From NCBI GenBank assembly GCA_013042165.1, contig JABDQT010000174.1, positions 1 through 5,212 on the forward strand: DNA of 5,212 nt, given 5' to 3'. This document shows, piece by piece, positions 1 through 4,645 of this stretch (positions are counted from its first letter, which is position 1; each line of letters starts with the position of its first letter). The notes under the pieces were generated by a model that was given only the letters and a program-made list of their open reading frames with translations, was not told the DNA's origin and searched no databases. This stretch comes from Kiritimatiellales bacterium (GTDB lineage Bacteria > Verrucomicrobiota > Kiritimatiellia > Kiritimatiellales > Pontiellaceae). Position numbers and translations under genes: made by a program.

Positions 1-155
1 AGGGCGATTATCCCGGTCAGAAGATCTATTTTGTCATCGTTGATGGCTACATCTATCTGGTTCCATTCATTATTGATGATGACTACATATTTTTAAAAAC
101 CATCATCCCGAGCAGAAAAGCCACCACAGATTACATACAGGAAAATGGTGATTAA
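1..155 (+). CDS. BrnT-like toxin, 3' end only (partial)
   Basis: This is the C-terminal part of a small toxin gene whose start lies outside the window. The reading frame begins at base 3 and stops with TAA at 153-155, leaving about 50 residues. The visible protein has an alternating beta-strand pattern, with IYFVIVDGYIYLVPFI followed by a short turn and LKTIIPSRKATTDYI. The closing 'I-x-x-S-R-K-A-T' strand resembles the end of BrnT-type toxins of the RelE-like ribonuclease fold (family knowledge). The gene downstream is a CopG-type antitoxin starting one base after this stop. The toxin-then-antitoxin order fits BrnT/BrnA-like systems and differs from the more common antitoxin-first order. The likely role is a growth-inhibiting ribonuclease kept inactive by its partner. 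The family call rests on C-terminal motifs and on the neighbour; the N-terminal residues that would confirm it are not visible. Confidence 0.7.
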   Translation, partial: GDYPGQKIYFVIVDGYIYLVPFIIDDDYIFLKTIIPSRKATTDYIQENGD

Positions 156-156
156 T

Positions 157-432
157 ATGAAACTGGATAAAGAAGAAAAAGGCATTCTGGACGCATACGA
201 AAAAAGCAAAATTAAAGCCTCTACTCCTTCAAAAAAGGAGATAGCTGAAGTCAAAGCTATGGCAGAAAACACATTTCGTAAAGATCGGCGAGTTACGATT
301 CGTCTCTATGATCATGATTTAAAAGGTATTCAGAAAAAAGCCCTAGAAAAAGGCATCCCCTACCAAACCCTTATCTCTTCAATGATTCATCAATATGTTG
401 AGGGTGATCTGGAAGAAATAAAAGCAGGCTAA
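157..432 (+). CDS. CopG-type ribbon-helix-helix antitoxin
   Basis: A 91-residue antitoxin predicted to bind and neutralise the toxin encoded just upstream and to repress the pair's own promoter, as is usual for this family. The first 40 residues are charged and lysine-rich (MKLDKEEKGILDAYEK...), typical of the toxin-binding arm. From about residue 45 the sequence reads as a ribbon-helix-helix DNA-binding domain: strand RVTIRLYDHDL, helix KGIQKKALEKG, then IPYQTLISSMIHQYV to about residue 81. I chose the ATG at 157 over the in-frame ATG at 145. The only Shine-Dalgarno-like sequence (AGGAA at 139-143) almost touches 145 but lies 13 bases before 157, a rather long spacing. Related proteins, as I recall them, begin MKLDKEEK. 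The gene starts one base after the toxin stop, so the two are translationally coupled. It is visibly AT-rich with many AAA and GAA codons, unlike the GC-rich genes to the right, which suggests lateral acquisition. Confidence 0.85.
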   Translation: MKLDKEEKGILDAYEKSKIKASTPSKKEIAEVKAMAENTFRKDRRVTIRLYDHDLKGIQKKALEKGIPYQTLISSMIHQYVEGDLEEIKAG

Positions 433-494
433 CCAGTGGTTGGAGTTTACGCTTAAAACGCAGGGTAGTTTTAAAATTAGAAGAACGCGCAATA

Positions 495-580
495 GTTATG
501 GGTAAGTGAACCGTGCCGTTGGCACTATTTCCTAAGGGAAATTATCTTCGCTTCGCTCGGCTGCGAAACTCACCCATAAC
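495..580. repeat. 86-bp palindromic element with three internal hairpins
   Basis: The ends form a 13-bp inverted repeat with one mismatch: GTTATGGGTAAGT at 495-507 and ACTCACCCATAAC at 568-580. Inside it lie three consecutive stem-loops: GTGCC-GTT-GGCAC (513-525), ATTTCC-TAAG-GGAAAT (527-542) and TTCGC-TCGGCT-GCGAA (552-567). As single-stranded DNA or RNA the whole block could close into a cloverleaf-like multi-branch fold. No target-site duplication is evident at the borders and no protein is encoded. It lies between the antitoxin stop and the lysS terminator. It could be a small non-autonomous mobile element, a structured RNA, or a barrier between the converging transcripts. The structure is directly visible; the function is unknown. 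Confidence 0.6.
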
Positions 581-584
581 GTTC

Positions 585-615
585 AAAAAAATGGCAGCCG
601 TTCCGGAGGGCTGCC
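585..615 (-). terminator. Intrinsic terminator of lysS
   Basis: Read on the minus strand, GGCAGCC (615-609) pairs perfectly with GGCTGCC (599-593) around a 9-base loop, and a run of seven T follows (591-585) after the A at 592. This is a textbook rho-independent terminator about 45 bases past the lysS stop codon. On the plus strand the hairpin has no downstream T-run, so it should act mainly on leftward transcription. Confidence 0.88.
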
Positions 616-660
616 CGGTCCAACTCTTTCTTTGCCTTGGCGATATTGCGCAGGGATTTC

Positions 661-2103
661 TTAACCCCGCGGCTTGAGCTGCGGGAAGAGGATGACGTCG
701 CGGATGGCGTCCGATCCGGTGAGCAGCATCAGCAGGCGATCGATGCCGATGCCCATCCCGCCGGTCGGCGGCATACCGTATTCGAGCGCAGCCAGAAAAT
801 CCTCGTCGATCTTGCTGCCGTCGCCGGCGGCCTGCTCTTCGAACCGCTTGCGCTGCTCGATCGGGTTGTTGAGCTCGCTGTAGGCCGGGGCTATCTCTTT
901 GCCGCCGATGATCAGCTCGAACACATCGACCAACTCGGGATCGTCGGGACAATGGTTGGCCAGCGGAACGAGCTCTTTCGGTAGACGGGTGATGAAGGTG
1001 GGCTGGATCAGGGTGCCCTCAATGGTCTTGTCGTAGATCTCGTGCGTGACCTGCTTGAAGTCCGAGCCCTCCTCGATATGGACATCCAATTCCTCGGCCT
1101 TGGCCTTGGCTTCGTCGAGACTCTTTTCAAACCAGTCATCGCCGAGGTGTTCTTTGATCAGTTCGTAGTACGGCACCTCGCGCCACGGCGCCTGCAGGTT
1201 GATGGTATGCCCCATCCATTCGAATTCCATCTTCTCAAAAATCGTTTCCGCCAGATGCATGAACAAGCCCTGGATCAGCTCCTGCATCGTGCGCATGTCA
1301 CCAAAGGCCTGATAAATTTCCAGTGCCGTGAACTCGGGGTTGTGCGTGCGGTCGAGGCCTTCGTTGCGGAAGTTGCGGTTCATTTCGTAGACCCGGTCCA
1401 TCCCGCCGACGATCAGGCGCTTCAGATAGAGCTCGGGCGCAATGCGCATGAAGACATCGATATTGAGCGCGTTATAGTGCGCCTTGAACGGCTTGGCCGC
1501 TGCGCCGCCGGCAATCTGCTGCAGCATCGGTGTTTCGACTTCGTAGTACCCGCGTGCATCAAGATAGTTGCGGATTTCGCGCATGACCTGCGTGCGCTTC
1601 TTGAACACATCCATCACTTCCGGGTTGGAGATCAGGTCCAGCGAGCGCTGGCGGTAGCGCGTCTCCACATCCGTGAGGCCATGGAACTTCTCCGGCAATG
1701 GCAGCAGCGCCTTGGACAGCAGGGTCCAGCTGTTGATCCGTATGGTTTCCTCTTCGGTGCGGGTGATGAACAGTTCCCCTTCCGCGCCGATGATATCACC
1801 GAGATCGAGCAGCTTGAACGCGGCAAAGTTTTCTTCGCCAAGCACATCCTTCTTTACCATCAGCTGAAACTTGCCGGAACCATCGGAAATATGGGCGAAG
1901 GCCATCTTGCCCATCTTGCGGATCGCAACGATACGCCCGCAGGCCTTGACCTGTTTGCCCTCTTCAAAAGCGGCATGCAGCTCGTCAATCCGTGCGGTGC
2001 GCTCAAAGGCTTTTCCAAAGGCCGGAAACCCGGCTTCTGCAAGCCGTTCCATGTTTTCAATACGCTGCTGGCGATACTCGTTTCCGGACTGTTCTTCGCT
2101 CAT
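661..2103 (-). CDS. lysS: Lysyl-tRNA synthetase, class II
   Basis: Charges tRNA-Lys with lysine using ATP in the cytoplasm. The 480-residue protein is near the usual bacterial length (about 490-505) and shows all family landmarks. There is an N-terminal OB-fold anticodon-binding domain at about 55-135 (ACGRIVAIRKMGKMAFAHI). Class II motif 1 lies at about 168-193 (FKKRTQVMREIRNYLDARGY, then EVETP). Motif 2 lies at about 243-259 (RNFRNEGLDRTHNPEFT, with the ATP-contacting FRNE arginine). Motif 3 lies at about 448-461 (GGMGIGIDRLLMLL). The LysRS signature RIAPELYLKRLIVGG is at 220-234. I start at the ATG at 2103 (MSEEQSG) because AGGAG sits 7 bases before it. An in-frame ATG 27 bases upstream (2130) would add nine residues, has no ribosome-binding site, and lies upstream of the predicted transcript start. 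The gene has its own promoter and a strong terminator, so it is probably monocistronic. No damage is seen. Confidence 0.97.
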   Translation of the reverse strand: MSEEQSGNEYRQQRIENMERLAEAGFPAFGKAFERTARIDELHAAFEEGKQVKACGRIVAIRKMGKMAFAHISDGSGKFQLMVKKDVLGEENFAAFKLLDLGDIIGAEGELFITRTEEETIRINSWTLLSKALLPLPEKFHGLTDVETRYRQRSLDLISNPEVMDVFKKRTQVMREIRNYLDARGYYEVETPMLQQIAGGAAAKPFKAHYNALNIDVFMRIAPELYLKRLIVGGMDRVYEMNRNFRNEGLDRTHNPEFTALEIYQAFGDMRTMQELIQGLFMHLAETIFEKMEFEWMGHTINLQAPWREVPYYELIKEHLGDDWFEKSLDEAKAKAEELDVHIEEGSDFKQVTHEIYDKTIEGTLIQPTFITRLPKELVPLANHCPDDPELVDVFELIIGGKEIAPAYSELNNPIEQRKRFEEQAAGDGSKIDEDFLAALEYGMPPTGGMGIGIDRLLMLLTGSDAIRDVILFPQLKPRG

Positions 2104-2130
2104 CGGTTTCTCCTGAAAAATTGGCCGCAA

Positions 2131-2159
2131 ACCTTAAGGATTCGATCCTGGCAAGTCAA
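2131..2159 (-). promoter_or_regulatory. Predicted sigma70-like promoter of lysS
   Basis: On the minus strand, TTGACT (2159-2154) is followed after exactly 17 bases by TAAGGT (2136-2131). The -35 box matches consensus in five of six positions; the -10 box is weak. Transcription would begin near 2124, giving a leader of about 20 bases that contains the AGGAG ribosome-binding site. This leader is too short for a riboswitch or T-box. Confidence 0.5.
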
Positions 2160-2188
2160 CCCGCCTCTCAGCACCTTCAACGGAGGAT

Positions 2189-2302
2189 TTCACCACAGAG
2201 GACACAGCGCGGCATAGCCGCAACCAAAGATTTAAACCGCGAATAAACGCCAATGAACGCTAATTTTTAGCCGCGAGAGAGCGCAAAGAACTCAAAGAAC
2301 AA
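2189..2302. repeat. Three decayed repeat modules with 10-bp period
   Basis: Three different modules lie in a row, each built on a 10-base unit. The first is TTCACCACAGAGGACACAG at 2189-2207. The second, at 2236-2264, repeats the pattern CGCNAATRAA as CGCGAATAAA, CGCCAATGAA and CGCTAAT. The third, at 2269-2302, reads GCGAGAGAGC, GCAAAGAACT, CAAAGAACAA after AGC-C. From memory, similar 'accacagag-gacacagag', 'cgcgaatgaacg' and 'gcgcaaagaa' spacers occur between genes in many unrelated bacteria; I cannot search to confirm. Copy number is low and the units are degenerate, so this looks like a relic and not an active array. Confidence 0.5.
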
Positions 2303-2355
2303 GATGCTCGACTCTGTTTCTATGTGATCTTTTGTGGCAAATATTGATCTGGCTT

Positions 2356-2379
2356 AGTTATCTATGAATAACTAGTTAT
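2356..2379. repeat. AT-rich palindrome with an extra half-site
   Basis: ATAACTAGTTAT at 2368-2379 is a perfect 12-bp palindrome. A third AGTTAT half lies at 2356-2361, so the half-sites recur 18 bp apart in the same orientation. TATGAA is also repeated (2363-2368 and 2377-2382). It could be a protein-binding site, but it lies about 265 bp upstream of the lysS start and well outside the predicted promoter. No target gene is evident. Confidence 0.35.
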
Positions 2380-2434
2380 GAAGCCGACAGGATGAAAAAC
2401 GTGCACAAGAAATAAGAAAATTACGGATAGTAGT

Positions 2435-2455
2435 ACAAAGAGCACGAAGAAAACC
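2435..2455. repeat. Fourth decayed 10-bp-period module
   Basis: The stretch ACAAAGAGCA then CGAAGAAAAC C again steps in 10-base units and resembles the 'cacaaagagcacgaaga' type of intergenic spacer. It sits 40 bp from the tsaD stop codon, separated from the other three modules by AT-rich DNA. This is weak on its own and gains support from the neighbouring modules. Confidence 0.35.
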
Positions 2456-2494
2456 TTTATTCCATCCCTCTGAGAACTCTATGGCAGAATTTTC

Positions 2495-3547
2495 CTACCA
2501 ATCCGCCAATCGAAGGTTGGGATTGACGTCCTCCGGCTCGGGGCCGGTTTTATCGAGCCGCATCTTTTCGAAGGCCGCGCCGGCAATCATGGCGGCATTG
2601 TCGGTGCAGAGCGCGGGCGGACACAGCAGTAGCGGAATCCCTTTTCTTTCGGAAAGCTCCGCCAGCTTCTCGCGCAACACCTTGTTGAGCGAAACCCCGC
2701 CCGCGCAGGAAAAACTCTTTACCGGAAAACGGTCCAATGCGCGCTCAACCCGGGTCTCCAGCGCATCGGCAACCGCTTCCTGATAGCTCGCCGCAATATC
2801 ACGCAGTTCGTCGTCCGCGGGCTCATGATCCAGATTTTTCACATGCGTCAGCAGCGAGGTCTTGAGTCCACTGAAGCTGAAGCAAAGCTCACGATCATAT
2901 TTATAGATCCATTTACCCCGATCGACGCTGTCCAAGCCGCGCGGAAAACGAATCGCATGGGGATTGCCGCCCTCGGCGGTCTTCTGGATGATCGGCCCGC
3001 CGGGATAGCCCAGCTTGAGTACGGCAGCGGCCTTGTCGAGCGCCTCGCCGGCGGCATCGTCGATCGTACTCCCGAGCAGTTCATATTGCCCCGTGCCATG
3101 CATCAGCACCAGGCTGCTATCGCCGCCGGAAACGAGCAGCCCGAGCATGGGAAAAACGTCCTCTTCCGCCGGCGCGTCATCGCGCATGAATACGGAATGC
3201 AGGTGGCCCTCATGATGATTCACCCCGATCAGCGGTTTGTTCAACCGCTGCGCCAGCGTCTTGGCGGCCGAGAATCCGATCAGGAGTGAACTGGCAAGAC
3301 CCGGGCCATAGGTCACCGCCAGCGCATCGATGGACGCATAGGTTTCGCCGGCCTCCGCGAGCGCGTCTTCAATAATGCCGGGCAGCTTGGCCACATGGTT
3401 GCGCGAGGCGATTTCCGGAACCACGCCGCCATACGGCCGGTGCTTGGCAATCTGCGAGTAGATGGCGTTGGACAGCACCTTCCGCCCGTCTTCCACAACG
3501 GCAGCAGCGGTTTCATCGCACGAGGTTTCGATTCCGAGAATTTTCAT
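2495..3547 (-). CDS. tsaD: tRNA t6A37 threonylcarbamoyltransferase, catalytic subunit
   Basis: TsaD (YgjD/Kae1/Gcp family) transfers the threonylcarbamoyl group from TC-AMP to adenosine 37 of ANN-decoding tRNAs, working in the cytoplasm with TsaB and TsaE. The 350-residue protein has the usual length and an ASKHA fold. It opens with MKILGIETSCDET at 1-13, followed by GGVVPEIASRNHV at 40-52. The metal-binding histidines lie in HHEGH (H111 and H115), with VSGGDSSLVL at 139-148. Further landmarks are FSGLKTS at 225-231, CAGGVSLNKVLREKL at 281-295 and the metal-ligand aspartate in CTDNAAMIAG at 314-323. The start at 3547 is fixed by homology. An open frame continues upstream for 38 codons, but those residues are read through a hairpin repeat and resemble no TsaD. 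No Shine-Dalgarno precedes this ATG, which fits the predicted near-leaderless transcript. tsaB and tsaE are not in the window. Confidence 0.96.
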   Translation of the reverse strand: MKILGIETSCDETAAAVVEDGRKVLSNAIYSQIAKHRPYGGVVPEIASRNHVAKLPGIIEDALAEAGETYASIDALAVTYGPGLASSLLIGFSAAKTLAQRLNKPLIGVNHHEGHLHSVFMRDDAPAEEDVFPMLGLLVSGGDSSLVLMHGTGQYELLGSTIDDAAGEALDKAAAVLKLGYPGGPIIQKTAEGGNPHAIRFPRGLDSVDRGKWIYKYDRELCFSFSGLKTSLLTHVKNLDHEPADDELRDIAASYQEAVADALETRVERALDRFPVKSFSCAGGVSLNKVLREKLAELSERKGIPLLLCPPALCTDNAAMIAGAAFEKMRLDKTGPEPEDVNPNLRLADW

Positions 3548-3552
3548 GGGGC

Positions 3553-3591
3553 ATATAAAACGGGGCGTGAATGGTTGATTCAAGCCCCGTT
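3553..3591 (-). terminator. Possible terminator of the upstream lipoprotein gene
   Basis: AACGGGGC (3591-3584 on the minus strand) pairs perfectly with GCCCCGTT (3566-3559) across a 17-base loop, and TTATAT follows. Together with the final TT of the stem this gives a short T-rich tail, so it could terminate leftward transcripts coming from the lipoprotein gene. The loop is long and the tail impure, so the signal is modest. The same bases carry the tsaD promoter, and an alternative reading is an operator controlling that promoter. Confidence 0.4.
3555..3583 (-). promoter_or_regulatory. Predicted promoter of tsaD, near-leaderless
   Basis: On the minus strand TTGAAT (3583-3578) is followed after 17 bases by TTTTAT (3560-3555). 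A start about seven bases downstream falls at or within one or two bases of the tsaD ATG at 3547. The absence of a Shine-Dalgarno in front of that ATG supports a leaderless or nearly leaderless mRNA. Both boxes overlap the inverted repeat 3559-3591. Confidence 0.45.
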
Positions 3592-3612
3592 CTAAAAAAG
3601 TTGGTGGATTTC

Positions 3613-3744
3613 GGTAGGGATGGCTTCCCGCTTTGGCGGGACAAGCTCCACAGCTTGCCACGCTTTGCGTGGCCGTCCGCGCCCCGCTTTGCGAGGGCGC
3701 CCCGTCTTCAGCGGGGCGGCGGTGTAGGGATACACCGCCCTACC
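3613..3744. repeat. Hairpin-array repeat, copy 1 (132 bp)
   Basis: The element is bounded by GGTAGGG (3613-3619) and its inverse CCCTACC (3738-3744). Between them are six consecutive hairpins. They are CCCGC/GCGGG (3627-3640), CAAGCT/AGCTTG (3642-3657), CCACGC/GCGTGG (3658-3672), GCGCCC/GGGCGC with an inner CGC-TTT-GCG (3679-3700), GCCCCG/CGGGGC (3699-3717), and a 9-bp GGCGGTGTA/TACACCGCC stem with GGGA loop (3718-3739). Bases 3671-3721 are identical to 4498-4548 in copy 2. It begins eight bases beyond the lipoprotein stop codon, so the 3' end of that mRNA would be capped by these stems. It encodes nothing credible and looks like a REP/MITE-type dispersed palindrome. Confidence 0.82.
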
Positions 3745-3751
3745 CGTTTCT

Positions 3752-4327
3752 TTACTTTCCGATGAGACCCTGCATGTCGACCTGTTCGAACTCCTTGATT
3801 TCCTTGTCGAGCTCCTCGAAGGCCTTGGAGGCGCGGAAGCGTTCGTAGAGATGCTTGGCCTGATTGTTCTTCAGCGAAGCATGAATGACCTCCGGATTGA
3901 GTATCATCAAAACATAGGCCGTTGTGATGCCTTCGTTGATTTCATATTCCTGCATCTTGGGCATCGTACCCTGCAGCGTCTGTGAAGTGATCTGCTTGGT
4001 GGCCGAGCTGAAAAGTTCGTTGATTTCAGAACCGCTGGCTTCGCCGACTTCTTCAATGAAGGCCTTTTCGAGGTTTTCAATCTTCACCTGAACGAGCTGC
4101 GCCAGATTCTTGCGGGCTTCCACCTTGGCCTTGGTGATGGCCAGCTGGGTGTTGCGGGATTCGCCGAGTCCGACGGATGCCATGCCGCCCTTTTCACCGA
4201 TCTTGCCCACCTGCTCCTGCATGTAGTCGAACATGGTCTTGTCAGAATCCATTTTGGGTTTGGATTTGCAGCCGGAAAATCCGATGCAGACTGTCAGTGC
4301 CAGTAATCCAAAGGCTATGCGTTTCAT
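3752..4327 (-). CDS. LPP20-like lipoprotein
   Basis: A 191-residue exported lipoprotein of unknown biochemical function. Residues 1-20 are a lipoprotein signal peptide: basic MKR, a hydrophobic core AFGLLALTVCIGF, and the lipobox FSG-C with the acylated cysteine at 20. Phenylalanine at -3 is unusual but tolerable. Lysine at +2 would not retain the protein in the inner membrane under the E. coli Lol rule, so an outer-membrane location is likely if that rule applies. The mature part has the segment ASVGLGESRN (50-59) followed by a long alanine- and lysine-rich helix with KAKVEARKNLAQ (66-77), the arrangement seen in LPP20-type domains. A strand segment ITTAYVLMILNPE (134-146) and a charged C-terminal helix (about 158-183) close it. 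The ATG at 4327 is chosen because AGGAGA lies 7 bases upstream and the signal peptide begins there. The gene stands alone between two same-orientation hairpin repeats. The family name is recalled from pattern and not tested. Confidence 0.8.
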   Translation of the reverse strand: MKRIAFGLLALTVCIGFSGCKSKPKMDSDKTMFDYMQEQVGKIGEKGGMASVGLGESRNTQLAITKAKVEARKNLAQLVQVKIENLEKAFIEEVGEASGSEINELFSSATKQITSQTLQGTMPKMQEYEINEGITTAYVLMILNPEVIHASLKNNQAKHLYERFRASKAFEELDKEIKEFEQVDMQGLIGK

Positions 4328-4348
4328 CACTCTATCTCCTGTTATAGT

Positions 4349-4364
4349 TTCCAATTAATTGGAA
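4349..4364. promoter_or_regulatory. 16-bp perfect palindrome, possible operator
   Basis: TTCCAATTAATTGGAA is perfectly self-complementary and lies 22 bases upstream of the lipoprotein ATG, eight bases from its ribosome-binding site. With the promoter at 4394-4422 it would fall in the 5' leader. With an alternative -10 of TATAAC (4346-4341) it would fill the spacer between -10 and -35. Either position suits a repressor site, but the regulator is unknown. Confidence 0.45.
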
Positions 4365-4393
4365 CACCCGTTCCGCTACTCTCATGCAGGATC

Positions 4394-4422
4394 ATTATCC
4401 AAAGACCGGTTGTTGTCCGCAA
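4394..4422 (-). promoter_or_regulatory. Predicted promoter of the lipoprotein gene
   Basis: On the minus strand TTGCGG (4422-4417) and GATAAT (4399-4394) are separated by 17 bases. Transcription would start near 4387 and give a leader of about 60 bases that includes the 16-bp palindrome and the AGGAGA site. An alternative -10 box, TATAAC at 4346-4341, lacks a good -35 and would start transcription inside the ribosome-binding site. Confidence 0.45.
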
Positions 4423-4479
4423 CACTATTTTGGGTGTAACTGCCCTTGCGAAGAGAGTGAAACTCCCCGAGGCATCCTG

Positions 4480-4571
4480 GGTAGGGACGGACCGCCGGGC
4501 CGTCCGCGCCCCGCTTTGCGAGGGCGCCCCGTCTTCAGCGGGGCGGCGCTGTGGGGACACACCGCCCTACC
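4480..4571. repeat. Hairpin-array repeat, copy 2 (92 bp)
   Basis: The same ends as copy 1, GGTAGGG (4480-4486) and CCCTACC (4565-4571), in the same orientation. The first hairpin is different: GGACGG/CCGTCC (4485-4505) stands where copy 1 has three hairpins. From 4498 to 4548 the 51 bases are identical to 3671-3721. The last stem, GGCGCTGTG/CACACCGCC around GGGA (4545-4566), has one mismatch and one paired substitution relative to copy 1. The copy is 40 bp shorter because of the missing internal modules, so the family appears modular. Confidence 0.82.
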
Positions 4572-4590
4572 TTATATTGGACGCATTCTT

Positions 4591-4645
4591 CCCCGCGACA
4601 AGCCGCGGGGTCTTGCCACTTCGCGGCTGTCTCTGCAAGACAGCC
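4591..4645. repeat. Hairpin cluster upstream of the dehydrogenase gene
   Basis: Two strong perfect stems lie close together: CCCCGCG/CGCGGGG around ACAAGC (4591-4610) and GGCTGTCT/AGACAGCC around CTGCA (4625-4645). A small CAC-TTC-GTG stem follows at 4648-4656. No T-run follows either stem on either strand, so these are not obvious intrinsic terminators. The style, short perfect stems in series, matches the two GGTAGGG elements next door, but I see no long shared sequence. Confidence 0.5.

Larger units (their letters stand above)
2104..2494. other. 391-bp gene-free spacer between lysS and tsaD
   Basis: No credible gene is seen on either strand. From left to right the spacer holds the lysS ribosome-binding site and promoter (to 2159), three short repeat modules with a 10-bp period (2189-2302), an AT-rich stretch containing a perfect 12-bp palindrome (2368-2379), and a fourth repeat module (2435-2455). 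No convincing hairpin with a T-run follows the tsaD stop on the minus strand, so tsaD transcription may end by a rho-dependent or otherwise unrecognised signal. Confidence 0.6.

Noticed and set aside
145..159. Start of the antitoxin at the first ATG (145) instead of 157.
   Set aside because: The only ribosome-binding-like sequence nearly touches 145, and the residues from 157 match the start typical of this family as I recall it.
453..474. Stem TTAAAAC/GTTTTAA (loop 460-467) after the antitoxin as its terminator.
   Set aside because: The stem is AT-rich and weak and no T-run follows on the plus strand.
425..503. Possible integron attC site: GGCTAAC overlaps the antitoxin stop codon and GTTATGGG lies about 70 bp downstream, around a toxin-antitoxin 'cassette'.
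   Set aside because: The outer boxes fit RYYYAAC and GTTRRRY poorly, pair over only four bases, and I find no complementary L''/L' boxes between them. A bottom-strand folding check with an attC covariance model would settle it.
2104..2130. Upstream start for lysS giving nine more residues.
   Set aside because: No ribosome-binding site precedes it and it would lie before the predicted transcription start near 2124, whereas AGGAG precedes the ATG at 2103.
1042..2217. Long open frame on the plus strand antisense to lysS (391 codons).
   Set aside because: It is the mirror of a GC-rich gene, shows no recognisable domain, and lysS on the other strand is unmistakable and complete.
2825..3289. Open frame on the plus strand antisense to tsaD (154 codons).
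   Set aside because: Same reason: a shadow of a conserved gene with no ribosome-binding site or family features.
3548..3661. Upstream extension of tsaD by 38 codons.
   Set aside because: The extra residues are translated from the hairpin repeat and promoter DNA. TsaD proteins begin at the MKILGIETSCDE segment.
3613..3744. CRISPR or tandem-repeat array.
   Set aside because: The hairpins differ from one another, there are no regular repeats with unique spacers, and no cas gene is present.
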